NCBI GenBank assembly: GCA_033239525.1
Contig: BSYO01000008.1
Span: forward strand, 9,358,150 to 9,422,149
Direction: 5' to 3'
DNA: 64,000 nt
From: Nepenthes gracilis
Lineage: Eukaryota; Streptophyta; Magnoliopsida; Caryophyllales; Nepenthaceae
This document shows positions 32,459 to 44,200 of the stretch, piece by piece; position 1 is the stretch's first letter; every line of letters starts with the position of its first letter. Under the pieces are notes generated by a model. It ran no database searches. It was not told the DNA's origin and saw nothing but the letters and a program-made list of their open reading frames with translations. Both the position numbers and the translations under genes were made by a program.

Positions 32459-35400
32459 CTATCTATACACAATTATTTCTTGCATGTAGTGACATTGTAT
32501 ATCTATATATTTGGTTCTCCTATAACACTTAGGATCTTTGGTATAGGCAAAAGATGAAATAATGTCACAATAAATTATTACAAGATTTAAAGTATCATTG
32601 ACAATTTTTAGATCAATAAGAAACCTTCTTAACCAAACTGTTCCTTGAATAGCTGTTGAATAGGTGACATATCCCACATGCATCATTGATAATGCTATCT
32701 TGGGTTATTTCTTGCTATTTCAAGTAATAGCACAAGAATTAAGTAAGAAGCGAATCTAGAAAAAGTTTTGCGTTCGTCTAACTTACTGTCCCAATTAGCA
32801 TCACTATAATCCATTAACCGCAAATACGATCTCTAATCAAAAAGCAAGCCAAATATATTACATTTGTTTGTTAGAAAACATAGCATAACATATATTAGAC
32901 TACTCATGGCACTAGCATAGGGTACATTAGAATACCCAAAAGTCTCTTAGATCGATCCCTAAATATCTTCACAACCATAACATAGTTTTCCCCATCCATG
33001 TCCTTTATTTCAAAATTTAAAGATAATAACTATTTGGTGGTAATTATTAACTCATTGTCATTTTTAGCCTATTATATGTCATCAATATATAATGATAAAA
33101 TTATGAAAATGTTTTTAAATTCTCTGACATAGATGTAGTGGTCCTCTTCGATTGTCATAAAACCATTTGAGAGAATTTCTTTATAAAATCTAAGATACCA
33201 TTGTCTAGATGATTATTTTGGACCGTAAATGAACCGTTTGAGCTTTCATATTTTGACATCTTTTCCATTTACTATAAGAGTAATTTGTTGATCCATTTAG
33301 ATCAATTCATCTAGTTCTCCATGTAGGAAACCAATTTTAACATCCATTTGAAGTAATTCTAAATCAAATTTAGCTACAATAGCTAAAATTAGACGAATAG
33401 AGGCAAATCTCATAACCTGTGAGAAATTTCCTCATAGTATGTGCCCTTCTATTTGGTATAACCCTTTTTAACAAGTCAAGTTTTGTACATTTTAATTATG
33501 TCGTTTGCCTTACATTTAACCTTGAAAACCCATTTATTTCCATTGGCCTTTCTCTCAAGGGTAAGGTTTACCAGATCCCATACTTGATGCAGCCTTATTG
33601 ATTGCAACTCATCATCTATTTCTCTAATCTATTTAGCTTTTATAAATGATGATAAGGCCTCCGGCATTTGTTTTGGGCTTATTGCCATCATGCAAAGCAA
33701 CCCTGAAAGCTTCCCATTTAATCTCGAAACATTGATGAGGGAATTTAACCACATTGACTTCTATAAAGTTAATAAGAAGGCACTTTCCTAAGCATAAGAT
33801 TGTTTTTTTCCTCATTCATAACTAGATATTTTGAAGTGCCTTCTTATTGATCTTCAAAGTCAAAAAATTATTAGATTTTTTCAACTTCACATCCACTTGG
33901 AAGTTCCTCTTCAATGAAATCAACATTTTGTGATTTAATTTTAGTGACATTTCCATCCAAATATTTAACTATAAATACATAGTAATTGAAATATTCTAAA
34001 TATCTTATCAAAATACTTTTTTTTTTCATCTAGGGTGCAGTCTTCCAAAGCTGTGGAAGGTAATATAAACAAAACTTGTTGAGCCTCCAGGACGACGAGA
34101 TACTCAAATTTGGTTTCTCACTGGTGCATAGTTCATATGAAATGGAGGCTATTGACTTAAAGGAAACTCGGTTAAGAATATAGGCTGTAGCCAATAGTAC
34201 ATCACCCCAATGAGATATAGGTTTGCTTGTGCCATTATTTACCTAATCATCAAAAGCATTGTTTGATTTCATTTTTTTGTGAAACCATTTTATTGCGGTG
34301 TATAACTGTCTTTCGATATCTTTCTTATTATAGAGTATATTAAATTATTTAGATAGATATTCACCCAAAGATCAATCTTCAGAGCTTTTATGCTCCTATT
34401 TAATTGATTCTTAACAAAATTCGATACTTTGAACTTAAGGAAATTCAAATAGAAATGACCGAACCATATATAATAATCTACAAATATAATAAAGTGTAGA
34501 CTATCATATCATACCCTTATATTCATTTGACCATATATATCAAAATAGACTAACGTAATGAAAAAATGGTCTAATCGCTTTTTCGAATTGTTTTCTTTAA
34601 ACTTTTCAATTATACATTGTTTACAAGTTGGTAAATAAACTTTAGTGAGATTGCTTATAAGACCATCCCTAACTAATTGTATCATCCTATTGTTCTCTAT
34701 AAAGCCAAGTCTAACACGCCATGTGCTTGTGCTAACATTCACATTTGGTTTCTCTATCAATGGAAGTCAAGCAAATAGATGTAGCATTCATTAGAGTAAA
34801 TAAACTTTAGTGAGATTGCCAAACCATTTTGTTGGGCCCCCGTGACCACAAGATACTCAAAATTTGGTTTCTCATTGGTGCATAGTTCTTATGAAATGGA
34901 GGCTATTGACTTAAAGGAGACTCGGTTAAGAATAAAGGTTGTAGCCAATACATCACCCCAATGAGATATAGGTTTGCTTGTGCCATTATTTACCTAATCA
35001 TCAAAAGCAATGTTTGATTTCAAGTTTTTGCCAAACCATTTTATTGCAGCGTACAACTGCCTTTTTGATACCTTTCTCATTATAGAGTATATTAAATTAT
35101 TTTGATAGATGTTCACCCAATGATCAACCTTAAGAGCTTTTATGCTCCTATTTAATTGATTCTTAACAAAAATCATATAAAGTCCGAAAAAATTCAATGC
35201 TTTGAGCTTAAGGAAGTACAAATAGAAATGACTGAACCACATATAATCATTTACAAATATAATTAAGTATAGATCATCATATCTTGCCATTATATTCATT
35301 TGACCACATATATCAAAATAGATTAACCGTAATGAAAAAAATGGTCTGATCACTTTTCCAAATTGTTTTCTTTAAACTTTTCAATTATACATTATTTACA

Positions 35401-36120
35401 TGTGGGTAAATAAACTTGAGTGAAATTGCCTATAAGGCCGTCACTAACTAACGTTATCATCCTATTGTTCTCTGTAAAGCCAAGTCTAACATGCCATGTG
35501 CTTGTGCTAACATTATCAGTGAAAGTCAAGCAAATAGATGTAGCATTACTGACAAAATAATGTAAATCTAATATTATAAAACTATCAAAAATAAAATCAT
35601 ATCCATAAAATATTATTCCAAGATATAGTAAAATATCATTATTCTCAAAAGAAAATTGAAAATCAAGTCTTATTAAGACAATTACAGATATTAAATCTTA
35701 CCTATCTCCAAAACATATGATATATTGTAGTGCAATAGAGTGCACCACCACCTAAATTTAGCTTGTGAGTGCCAATCCCAACCACATCCACACAACTCCA
35801 TTCCCTATTTTTATGTCTCTACTCTAGGGGGAATTTGACAATATTTCATGAATCCAACTCGATCTCTTGCTATATATTTGGTTGCTGCTGAGTCTATAAT
35901 CCATATTGGAGTATAGACAAAAACTATAACATGACTAGTTACACAAACTAAGTAAGAAAAGAAAGAAAATACATTCTTTGGCTCAATACTTTCATGGGTA
36001 AAGTGGCATTTCTTTTCACAATTGAAGCAAGCTAGCTTAAACTCATCGTTTTTTTTTTTAAACTTTTTTTCCTCTTTTCCACTTGTTAGTCCTCTGCTTC
36101 TTGTAAGGAATGAATTTTAT
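32459..36120 (-). pseudogene. Element G: copia pol (integrase, RT, RNase H), broken
   Basis: RNase H lies at 32686-32459 (TVWLRRFLIDLKIVNDTLNL, IIYCDIISSFAYTK, RTKYIDIQCHY). RT lies at about 33000-33400, with IILSLYIDDI carrying the catalytic motif at about 33075-33089 and LELLQMDVKIGFLHGELDEL near 33340. Integrase appears twice (34509-34760 and 34994-35353) because of a tandem duplication; both copies have the zinc-region and YFDIYGQMN or YFDICGQMN text. A zinc knuckle (CFNCEKKCHF) at about 36010-36035 marks the end of gag. Copia order on the minus strand, with many stops and frameshifts. Confidence 0.8.
34075..35547 (-). repeat. tandem duplication of about 755 bp in the integrase of element G
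   Basis: The block 34075-34788 recurs at about 34830-35547. Both start near a GAGATACTCAAATTTGG-like word, contain GAAATGGAGGCTATTGACTT and CATCACCCCAATGAGATATA, and end with AAGTCAAGCAAATAGATGTA. The offset is 754-759 bp. The copies differ by substitutions and small indels. Confidence 0.9.
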
Positions 36121-36129
36121 GAATACGAT

Positions 36130-39100
36130 TGTTTTGATAATTTTGATATGAGCTTAGAAATTTAAAATTTTATTTGAGACGCCACGATATTATAAGAAAA
36201 TAATTGTTAGACTTGGCTCGTAACCGAATAAGTTTCGGTTGGTTAAACTAATATTCGGTGGACCCGAAAGCAGGCCTGGGATCTGCTGTATCTTTCGAAC
36301 AATGACATAACCAAAATTTATAGTTGAAACTATGATTGGAAGGATCTGATGGCAACTATAATAAAATTTTATATACTTAGAAAAATTGGTGGAAGTGAGA
36401 AATTAGAGGGGGGCCGGCCAACACATATAAATTAAGCTAATTTTATTACACCATTAACAATTAAATTTTAAATCTTATAGAAGGACACATATCACCTCCT
36501 CATGATCCAACACTTAGGAAAATTTAGTATAGGGAAAGGCTTTAGTAGGGAATTAGAAGGATGAAGACACACGACACTCTACACCCTCCATTGACACCCC
36601 ACTAATTTCAATTGAATTAAAAATAATTTGCATGGTCAAAATTTGGGAGGGACACACAGAAGTTTGAGGATTAAAACACCTATTATTTTATCCAAAATCA
36701 ACCACCAATGAAATACCAATAAGTGGCTTAAGGAGAGAGAAACACATTAGCATTTTGCATGTGCGGAATCACCATAGGGTAGCTAAGAATTTGATACCAA
36801 TTGGGGCAGGTGGCAACACCAAATTTACTAAGCAATGACTCAGCATTTTAGGGGACAAATAAAGCTAGAAAACCATAAAAGAAAAGTGGAAAAAAAGGAG
36901 GAAAATTGAGAGAAAAAGCAGACCAAACCGGGAGGAGAAAATAGAGCTGAGAGGGAAGACCTGGCTGTTTGGAGTTAGGAGTTCAAATTTAATTCTACAA
37001 TAAATCAGGTAAGAACATCACTACCTCTTTAATTTGTTGTTAAATGTTTAATATTATCTTCAAGTATTATTGCTCTAATACTTACAATTCCTGTCATACC
37101 CATGTGAGAATTGGCAAATATCAGGGACACGTCATCTGTTGTCTCCGTTGGTAAACCTTGCTGATGTTTAAATTTTACATGCTCTATTTGATCGATTCAT
37201 ATCATAAAATTTTTAGTATAAATGTTTTAAGATATTAGATAAATCACCATATTTTTGTATTAAAATTATTTCTCATAAAATTGGCCGATTTGATAGATAT
37301 AAAGTTGACTGACAGACTGAACCGACTGAAAACAGAGCAACTACTAATACTGATCTTGGCTGCTATTTTCACCAGGTTTTCGACCAGTTGAAACTCCACA
37401 AAAATTAATTTTGATACTTTAATGAACTGGAAATTTGTCATAAAATTGGTATAAAATTATCTTTTAAAAATCTGACCGATTTAGTCCAAGAAAACGTATG
37501 TGTCACAGAACCAGCTAGAAGTAGACTTGTGTATGAAAAATTGGTGCACAATTTTAAATCAGATAAGAATAAAATTAGAAACTTTATATGATTCGGTTCA
37601 AAATTTTGTACTAATTTTGAAAATATATGAAAAATAATTTTTCATGGTAATTTTTTCACTAAACTGGTGGCAAAATTAGAGTCTATTATTGAACCGACCG
37701 CTAAATTAGTTTGGCATTTTCACCAAATCTCGGTGAACCGGTCAAGAATTTATAAGTAAACCGATCATATATAGTATGTTGAGATAGTAAATTGATCAAA
37801 TATCAAGTGAACCGGTTGATCGCTAAGTGAACCTGCTGTTTAATAGGATAAAGAACCGATTTCGACAAACCGGTCCAACGTTTGGTTTATGAATGGGAAA
37901 AAAAGTAAACTGGTTCGGATAGATTTCAATAAATAATAAACTAGCCAACCCATTTTAGATACATGATAAACCAGTTCACATGATAAAATAGAAAGAATTT
38001 CTTTGAAAAGGCCGAACCAATCCATGAACCAGTTATATGAATAAACCAGTTGCGAGAATTTAAAAGGAAACTAAACCGGTTGGTGAACTAGTGAAATTAG
38101 AGGGATAATATACTAGAAGATGAAAAATATGTCACCTAAAAATTTATTCTAGCACTTACAAAAAATTTGTATGACCTTATTTTTATGTTATACAATGATA
38201 TGATTTTGTATATATTAAGTTTATATATGAGTGGAAGCTTATTATGATTTTATAAGAATAAAAATTTTCTCTAAGATGAGAAAAATTAAAAAGGAGAGGT
38301 AAGAAGAATAAGAAATTTTCACTAAGAAAATTTAAAGAAATAAAAAAAGTAAACTAAGGATTTTTATTCAGAGAATAGTATTCTCTGACATGCTTTAGAA
38401 TATTATAGTATCAATCGTTATTTGATAAGTATCACGATGCGATTTAGGCTCCATCTATCGGGATATAATAGGTATCTATCAGCCTATTCTCGGAGTGTAA
38501 ATAAGGAGGATAATGCCTTTGATTGTGTGGATTGAATACAATTCAGATATCGATCAAATGTTTTATCAGCTGGTAGGCCTACTAGCTCTAACTCCTCTAG
38601 TTATTTAAGGTAAGAAGTGTTAGCAAGTATATAAAAAAAATGTATTAGAAAAAGAAAGTTGAATGCATCATAAAAATGTTTCTAAAAATATATATGTATT
38701 TTTGTATGTATCATAATTCCTACCTCTTATTATGATTCATTTTTAGTATAATATGCATGTCCTCGTATATGTTGTTTTTTACTGAGTATTTATCTCACTC
38801 TCTTATTATTTTTCTTTTTCTTCAGATATTTCGCAGGAATTCATATCTGGTAAATAAAAATAAGGAAGAAATATTAGTTATACTGTGATTATAAAAAAAA
38901 TATAACTAGCTTAATTTAGGTAATGATGTATGAATTTATAATTTTATAAGTATCTTAGGAATGTATTGTTTTAATTTAGAAGTGTATTTGCCAATTTCAT
39001 GTGGCTATCTTGTAAGTTTCAGTAAAATTTTTATAAGATGAGTTTGAAATTTTAATTGACATCTTTCCATATCGTGATTATAACAAGTACACGTTCCCTA

Positions 39101-39150
39101 TGATTATAACAAGTAATATTGTTAAGCAAAAAGGACAACACATATGAACA
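36130..39150. mobile_element. 3-kb insertion in the gag of element G, LTR-like
   Basis: Gag of G is split here: the zinc knuckle is left of it, and the gag middle (39154-39400) and N-terminus are right of it. The inserted DNA has no ORF. It contains TGAGACGCCACGATATTATA at 36175, resembling the start of chromovirus LTRs, and AGATATTTCGCAGGAATTCA near 38825. Many 'accggtt' words occur (ACCGGTTGATCG, AAACCGGTTCGG and similar, 37730-38090). A solo LTR is the best guess. The exact ends and a target duplication were not found. Confidence 0.4.
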
Positions 39151-39153
39151 CAA

Positions 39154-39871
39154 TTAATAATACATATAAGAACGTTGGACGTGACACTTTTTAAGCACTG
39201 ACTCAAATGCTCCATCTTGTTTAGGAGAACAATTAGTGTTTTTACGCTTGGACCTAGTTGTCCTGCACAATCTTGACTTAGCTTTATGCATGGAACTATT
39301 AGTCTTAAACGCTTTCAAGTGGTCAGCCTCAAAATCCAAATAATGCATCACTTCATCAAAAGTTTTGATATTTTTATTGTACATCAAGTTTTGGCTCAAA
39401 ACCTCTCAAGAGCTTGGCAATGAAGTTATCACTGCTTAGATCTATTGCATATTAATGAGGCTATTTTTAGCAGTTTTAAGCTTATATATCATAGTCGATA
39501 TCATTTTTAAATATTGCTTCTTTATATGCTTAGAGCGTATCTGATAGGAGTCCAACATCACAATCAATCTACAAAGACTGGTTGCATATGCCCTATAAAA
39601 CTTTATCTTTAAAGCATTCTAAAATGCCTGACCTGTTAGATATTCATCAAACTCACTAATTAGATTATTAATCATACTCTTAATATATTAAAGTGTGTAC
39701 TTTTACAATTTTTTATATTATATTGTTTCGCTGCAATCAAAAAATTGGTCAAGTTTTTCAAATTTTCTTGTTCATTAAGATATACCAAATTTGATGATGC
39801 TAAATATAATAGTTTTTCCCGTTTAATTTATCTCCCTTATTCAAATAAACAATAGTATCTTTTGAAGTCAT
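39154..39871 (-). pseudogene. Element G: copia gag, N-terminal two-thirds
   Basis: ATG at 39871 opens MTSKDTIVYLNKGDKLNGKN, followed by a stop, then QIWYILNEQENLKNLTNFLI, a standard copia gag start. The middle continues at 39399-39154 with MSQNLMYNKNIKTFDEVMHY, LDFEADHLKAF and a basic KSRLCRTTRSKRKN tail. The gag is then interrupted by the 36130-39150 insertion before its zinc knuckle. The 5' leader continues to 39993 and resumes at 44674 after element D. Confidence 0.75.
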
Positions 39872-39993
39872 ACCACTACAAATAATTGTGCATAGGAGAT
39901 ACTATTTTCACACATTTAGTTATTTTGTTGCCTCAATTTCATTCAAATACTAAAAATAATTTAGACATATTGCAAGACTAAGATCATGGTATA

Positions 39994-40462
39994 TGTTGCG
40001 AATCTGGTCCGGAGTTGGATGGAGACGATTTTTGCTGCTCCGTCTTCTTAACTCAAGACCTGTACAACATAAAAGAAGACAAGATGGTCAGAAGGCCAAT
40101 GGGGCTAGATCCTCAAAGGCTCTCCGACGCTCAAGTCAGTCATGACCTTTTTTGAGAATAAAAAGGGAAAGAACTTGATTTTATTTTTATTTCAGATAAT
40201 AATTTAGAGAGAGAGTATTTTTTGGGGTTTTTTTTCTAACCCCTCCTCTTGGAGGATTACCTCCTCTTTATATAGGGCCTTCTTTCAGTTTTATAACTTC
40301 TCCGAATAAGGCATAACTTCTCCAGTCGGTTTTATAATTTCTCCGGTCGATTTTTTAACTTCTCCGATTTTAACCTCCGGTCGGTTATGGTTCGTTTCTT
40401 TCGAACCGCAGAAATTATCAGAATTTTATCTATGGGTGGGCTACGGGTAATAATACCCATCA
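39994..40462 (-). repeat. 3' LTR of element D
   Basis: Plus-strand ends TGTTGCGAATCTGG and AATAATACCCATCA. The minus strand carries a TATA box in CCCTATATAAAGAGGAGG (about 40259-40277). CTCCGACGCTCAAGTCAG at 40122-40139 is also present in the LTR of E. Confidence 0.95.
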
Positions 40463-40478
40463 CTAGCCCCCCCATGCT
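40463..40478 (-). promoter_or_regulatory. polypurine tract of element D
   Basis: The minus strand reads CATGGGGGGGCTAG adjacent to the 3' LTR. The same tract and position occur in element E (54182-54195). Confidence 0.85.
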
Positions 40479-40534
40479 AGAAGATTAAAACTTAACTTCT
40501 AGCATGACTTTTGATGGGATTGATAACTTATGAT

Positions 40535-40820
40535 TTATTCATTCCGGATTTGGTGACTCCTGCTTTTTGGTCACTCTGAATTTATTCACTCCGAATTTGG
40601 TGACTCCCGCTTTTTGGTCACTCCGGATTTATTTACTTCGGATTTGATGACTCTCGCTTTTTGGTCACTCTGGGTTTATTTACTCCGGATTTGGTGACTC
40701 CCGTTATTTTGGTCACTCCGGATTTATTCACTCCGAGTTTGGTGACTCCCGCTTTTTTGGTCACTCCAGATTTATTCACTCCGGATTTGATGACTCCAGC
40801 TTTTTGGTCACTCCGGATGG
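40535..40820 (+). repeat. about 47-bp tandem repeat, six copies, in element D
   Basis: The unit runs approximately CACTCCGGATTTGGTGACTC, CCGCTTTTTGGT, then CACTCCGGATTTATT. It occupies the space between the polypurine tract and the antisense ORF promoter. Confidence 0.85.
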
Positions 40821-40959
40821 TGAATTAGCTCTGACACAGTCTTAACTGGCTTGCCACGTGTCGATCATCGTGTGGTATCTTCTGTCACCGTCGCTTGAAT
40901 AGCTAATGTTTTCTTGACACGCGTTATATTTGAATTTGAATGGTCGTGTCCCTTCAAAT

Positions 40960-41014
40960 TCATATATATCTCCTTCAAACTATTTTTCATTCCCTTCTTC
41001 TCTTTCTTGTTTCA
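40960..41014 (+). promoter_or_regulatory. likely promoter and leader of the antisense ORF of D
   Basis: CATATATATCTCC at about 40962 resembles a TATA box. A pyrimidine-rich leader (TTCCCTTCTTCTCTTTCTTG) leads to TCAATGGCG at 41015. This orientation is opposite to the LTR. Confidence 0.45.
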
Positions 41015-41272
41015 ATGGCGCCCAAAGTTGAATCCACCATATCTGTTCTTACTGCTGCAGAGATGGAAAAAATCATTTTCCAATATAAAATCCCTAACTC
41101 ATATTTGCGTTCGGTACCATCTGAGAACGACAGAGCCAATTCTCCTCCAACCGGTTACATTACTGTATATGAAGCACATCTCAAGAGTGGTCTTCGTTTT
41201 CCCCTTGCATCAGGGCTTCAGGTAGTTTTTGCTGATTTGGATGTAGAGGTATTGGTTGAAGTCTGGAGTTGA
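41015..41272 (+). CDS. antisense ORF of element D, 'putative gypsy type transposon' domain fragment
   Basis: ATG at 41015 in good plant context (TTTCAATGGCGCC) opens MAPKVESTISVLTAAEMEK, then IPNSYLRSVPSENDRANSPP, GYITVYEAHLKSGLRFPL. The motif IPxxY, then PPxGYxTVYExxLKxGLRFPL, is the start of the plant retrotransposon domain known as PF04195 (putative gypsy type transposon). The frame ends after 85 codons; the rest of the domain, which in E continues with an F-x-LLxxLGLxPxQLxPNxWR-like region, is replaced by repeats. It lies antisense to the LTR direction, as do the homologous ORFs of E. Function is unknown. An upstream in-frame ATG at 40940 is less likely because it lies before the TATA-like word. 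Confidence 0.6.
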   Translation: MAPKVESTISVLTAAEMEKIIFQYKIPNSYLRSVPSENDRANSPPTGYITVYEAHLKSGLRFPLASGLQVVFADLDVEVLVEVWS

Positions 41273-41520
41273 TTGAAGTCAAGAGTTGATAGTCTCACTC
41301 TTGGGAACCAGAGTAGACATCAGCCGGAGTTGATTGAAGTCCGGAGTTAGCTGAAGTCCGGAGTTGATTGAAGTCCGGAGTTGGCTGAAGTCCGGAGTTG
41401 ATAGTCTCACTCTTGGGAGCCGGAGTGGACATTAGCCAGAGTTGATTGAAGTCCGGAGTTGGCTGAAGTCCGGAGTTGATTGAAGTCCGGAGTTAGTTGA
41501 AGTCCGAAGTTGGTTTGCAA
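41270..41520 (+). repeat. AGTCCGGAGTTG tandem array in element D
   Basis: GAAGTCCGGAGTTGATT and GAAGTCCGGAGTTGGCT alternate about every 18 bp, within a larger unit of about 110 bp (41287-41396, repeated from 41397) that carries GATAGTCTCACTCTTGGGA. Confidence 0.9.
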
Positions 41521-42699
41521 TGGAAATGTTGACCGAAAATTTGCGAGAAATTTTCGGAGTTCCATGCATATAGAATGCTTGTTCCCGGAGAGCTTCTGTG
41601 GGCCATTGTAAATGGGAAATCCGAAGTGCTTTGAACCGGTCAGCTTCTAAGGCAGATTTGGATTTTCCTCGGTCGATTCGAAATGAAATCAGTTTTGACA
41701 CCTTTAAATGCCGATTCTGGAGATTTGCGAGAGATTTTCGGAGTGCTTCATGCCACTGGGGAAAATCTGCGCTGAAATCTGAAGTCGATTGAAGTCCGAA
41801 TTTTGCCGAAGTCCGAAGTTGTTTAGGGACTGGTGTGGTAATCTGTCAAAGTGTCTTGTTGGCGGCAGAATGGCTGTAATGGATTTTGGCTGGAGTTCAC
41901 CTTAACACCGTTGTCATAGAATTTCGGACTTGTTGCATTAAGTTGACTGGCTCCGGTTGGATGCTCGATTCTGGGAGCTGTATAATATGATTGATGAGCC
42001 AAACCGGTTAAATGACGAATATGATTCCGGACTGAATGCACTTCAACCGTTTGAAATGGCATGCCAAACTGGTTGAATGAGAGACAGAGTACCGGAGTGA
42101 ATTCTGCCGCCAGAGAATATCTCGGTAGGCTAAAATGCCACCAAAGTGGCAATTGAAAGCCGGACTGGAACCCGGGCCAGTTTTCTATACAACAGAAGAA
42201 CGTCGGAGTGGGTCTGAGGCACCAGAGTTGCTGCCAAGTGACATTTGCACGTCGGACTGAGCTGTACAACTCCAACTTTGGGCGTCAAGGTATCTCTATC
42301 AACTGAGAGAGGGACAGAGAGCCAAAATGCCTTTTTGGACGCAGGTGTGGAACAGGCTGGCAGGGAGATGATATACTGGTCCAACTCACTCTAGTTTTTG
42401 TGATGGAGTGGATTTAAGTCGCTTCTGGGGTTAGGGAAGTAATTTGCCAACTTGCTGAGAAACAAAATGTCAGAGTGAAACTAATCGGCTTGGTAGAGAA
42501 ACAAAATGCCGGAGTAAATCTAACCGACTTGCAATTCGGAACAGTGACCAAATCCGAAACCGGATGGCGCCTGAATAGAAATCAACCGAAGTGGCTTTCT
42601 GATTGGCAGAAAGATGAAAGGCCGGACGAGCATATTCTGGCACAAATCTATCATGCTGGAGTGAATTTAGGCTGCTGGAATGCCTTTCGTGTGCCGGGT

Positions 42700-42860
42700 G
42701 GTGTGCAAAATTCCGGAGTGGAATTCTGACGGAGTGCTAAATTCCGGAGTGGGATTCTGACGGAGTGCAAAATTCCGGAGTGGATTCTGACAGAGTGCCA
42801 AATTCCAGAGTGCAATTCAATATTTTCGGAGTGTCGAATTCCGGGCGGAGCGCTTGATCA
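42700..42860 (+). repeat. TTCCGGAGTGGATTCTGACGG array in element D
   Basis: Units of roughly 32 bp (AAATTCCGGAGTGG, then ATTCTGACGGAGTGC) recur about five times. The core word CCGGAGT is the same as in the arrays of B1 and B2. Confidence 0.85.
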
Positions 42861-43129
42861 CTTCCAAGCGGAGTGGATGAGTTCTCGTGGGAGTCGGAGT
42901 GACTTTTTGGAGCGAAGTGAAAATCAGTGGAATGACTTTCACGGGCCAAATGTTTGCTTTTTCACAGGGAAAATCCGCAGTTGATTTTGAGAGCCGGAGT
43001 GGGCTGTGGCTGGAGTAAATTTTGGGAGCCGAAGTGGCATTAGCCGGAGCAGATTTTTGGGAGCCGAAGTGGCTATGAGCTAGATGATTTGTTTGTGCAC
43101 GGCTTGCTCTAGTTTTGGACGGAGTGGCT

Positions 43130-43700
43130 TTGTCCTTAGTTTGAGGAACCAAACAGAGAGGGCTTTGAACATGATGGGCACCGGTGAAGTGCTGTTCTGG
43201 CATAAAAGACAGCGCCGGCCACAGTAATAGCCCCATGCGTCGGCGACAGTAGCGATGGTTCCACATGCAAACGCTGTCTGCAGTCCTCTGTCCTTCTCCA
43301 CAGCACCTCATCATACAATTTACCAAAATTTCGGTCGATCTCTTCAAACTTGCCATATGAAAACACAATACCGACATCCACAAAGAGGAAGGAAAGATTT
43401 ACATGCCTAGATTTGTGGATTTTCCGTTGGTGATGGTGGCAACAACGGCGGTGGCTCCTCGCGGCTCACGATCTCCCTCCTTTCTTTACATCGTGGCACA
43501 AATCGGAGAGGAAAACATGGAGAGGGCTTCGCCGGAGTCAGATCTGGCCAGTGTCGTCTCCGGAGATGACGATTGTTATCGCTCTGCGTGTCTTCCTTCT
43601 TCCTTCTCTTCCCTCTTCTCCGTTTCTTCTGTTCTTCGCTACAAACCTGCCCGATCTGCTTTTCTTTCATTTTTCTCTTTTTTTTTTATGAAAAGGGGGT
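43130..43700. other. GC-rich, gene-like block inside element D, possible captured host sequence
   Basis: Composition changes from repeat to mixed GC-rich DNA resembling a plant transcript leader. On the minus strand 43680-43410 is purine-rich (GGAGAAGAGGGAAGAGAAGG), then a CACCGCCGTTGTTGCCACCATC run, then an open stretch from about 43381 (MDVGIVFSYGKFEEIDRNFG). On the plus strand an ORF of 103 codons starts at 43403. I recognize no family in either direction. The adjacent DNA to the left returns to CCGGAGT-like repeats. Confidence 0.3.
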
Positions 43701-44183
43701 TGAGGCTGGTGTGACTTAGTCAAACCGGCCGTGGAAATGGTTTGATTAAGTCAAACTGGCCGTGGGCCAAAACTTTTTTTTTTTTGGGTATTAGATACCA
43801 GTGTGAAGGAAAAGCCCCCAGCGTTTGACAACTATACACAAAGCTTGGAGTATTTCGGATGTATAACCTGAACGAGTATTGGTCTCATGCATGAAAAATT
43901 CCTGCCGATTTCTTTATGGGTATTTGCAGAATAATTAAGAGTGGCAAGAGCGTCACTAAGCTTTGGCTTGGCTGTCCGACTTCTCCTTACTGGGAAATCG
44001 CAGAAGATAGGAAGTAGCCCTAGCCCCCAAGCGTTAACGCACCAAGGGCAGGGTGAGTACTGCCATCATTTGTTTAGGAAGTCGTCTAATTTTTCTGGTC
44101 GAAATGCTTGCTAGAGTGAAGCATTAAGTGTGTCAGTTTTATTTTTATACTTTTTAGTGGTAAAACTAGCTTTTTGGTCGTTT

Positions 44184-44200
44184 CCCATGGATGGCGCCAA
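44184..44200 (-). promoter_or_regulatory. primer binding site of element D
   Basis: The minus strand reads TTGGCGCCATCCATGGG immediately after the 5' LTR. TGGCGCC primer sites are typical of Tat/Athila-group gypsy elements. Confidence 0.85.

Noticed and set aside
42817..43383. 188-codon minus-strand open frame in element D
   Set aside because: It begins in the gene-like block but runs into the repeat array with no change in frame. The repeat part cannot be real coding, and no domain is visible. The block is reported instead as possible captured DNA.
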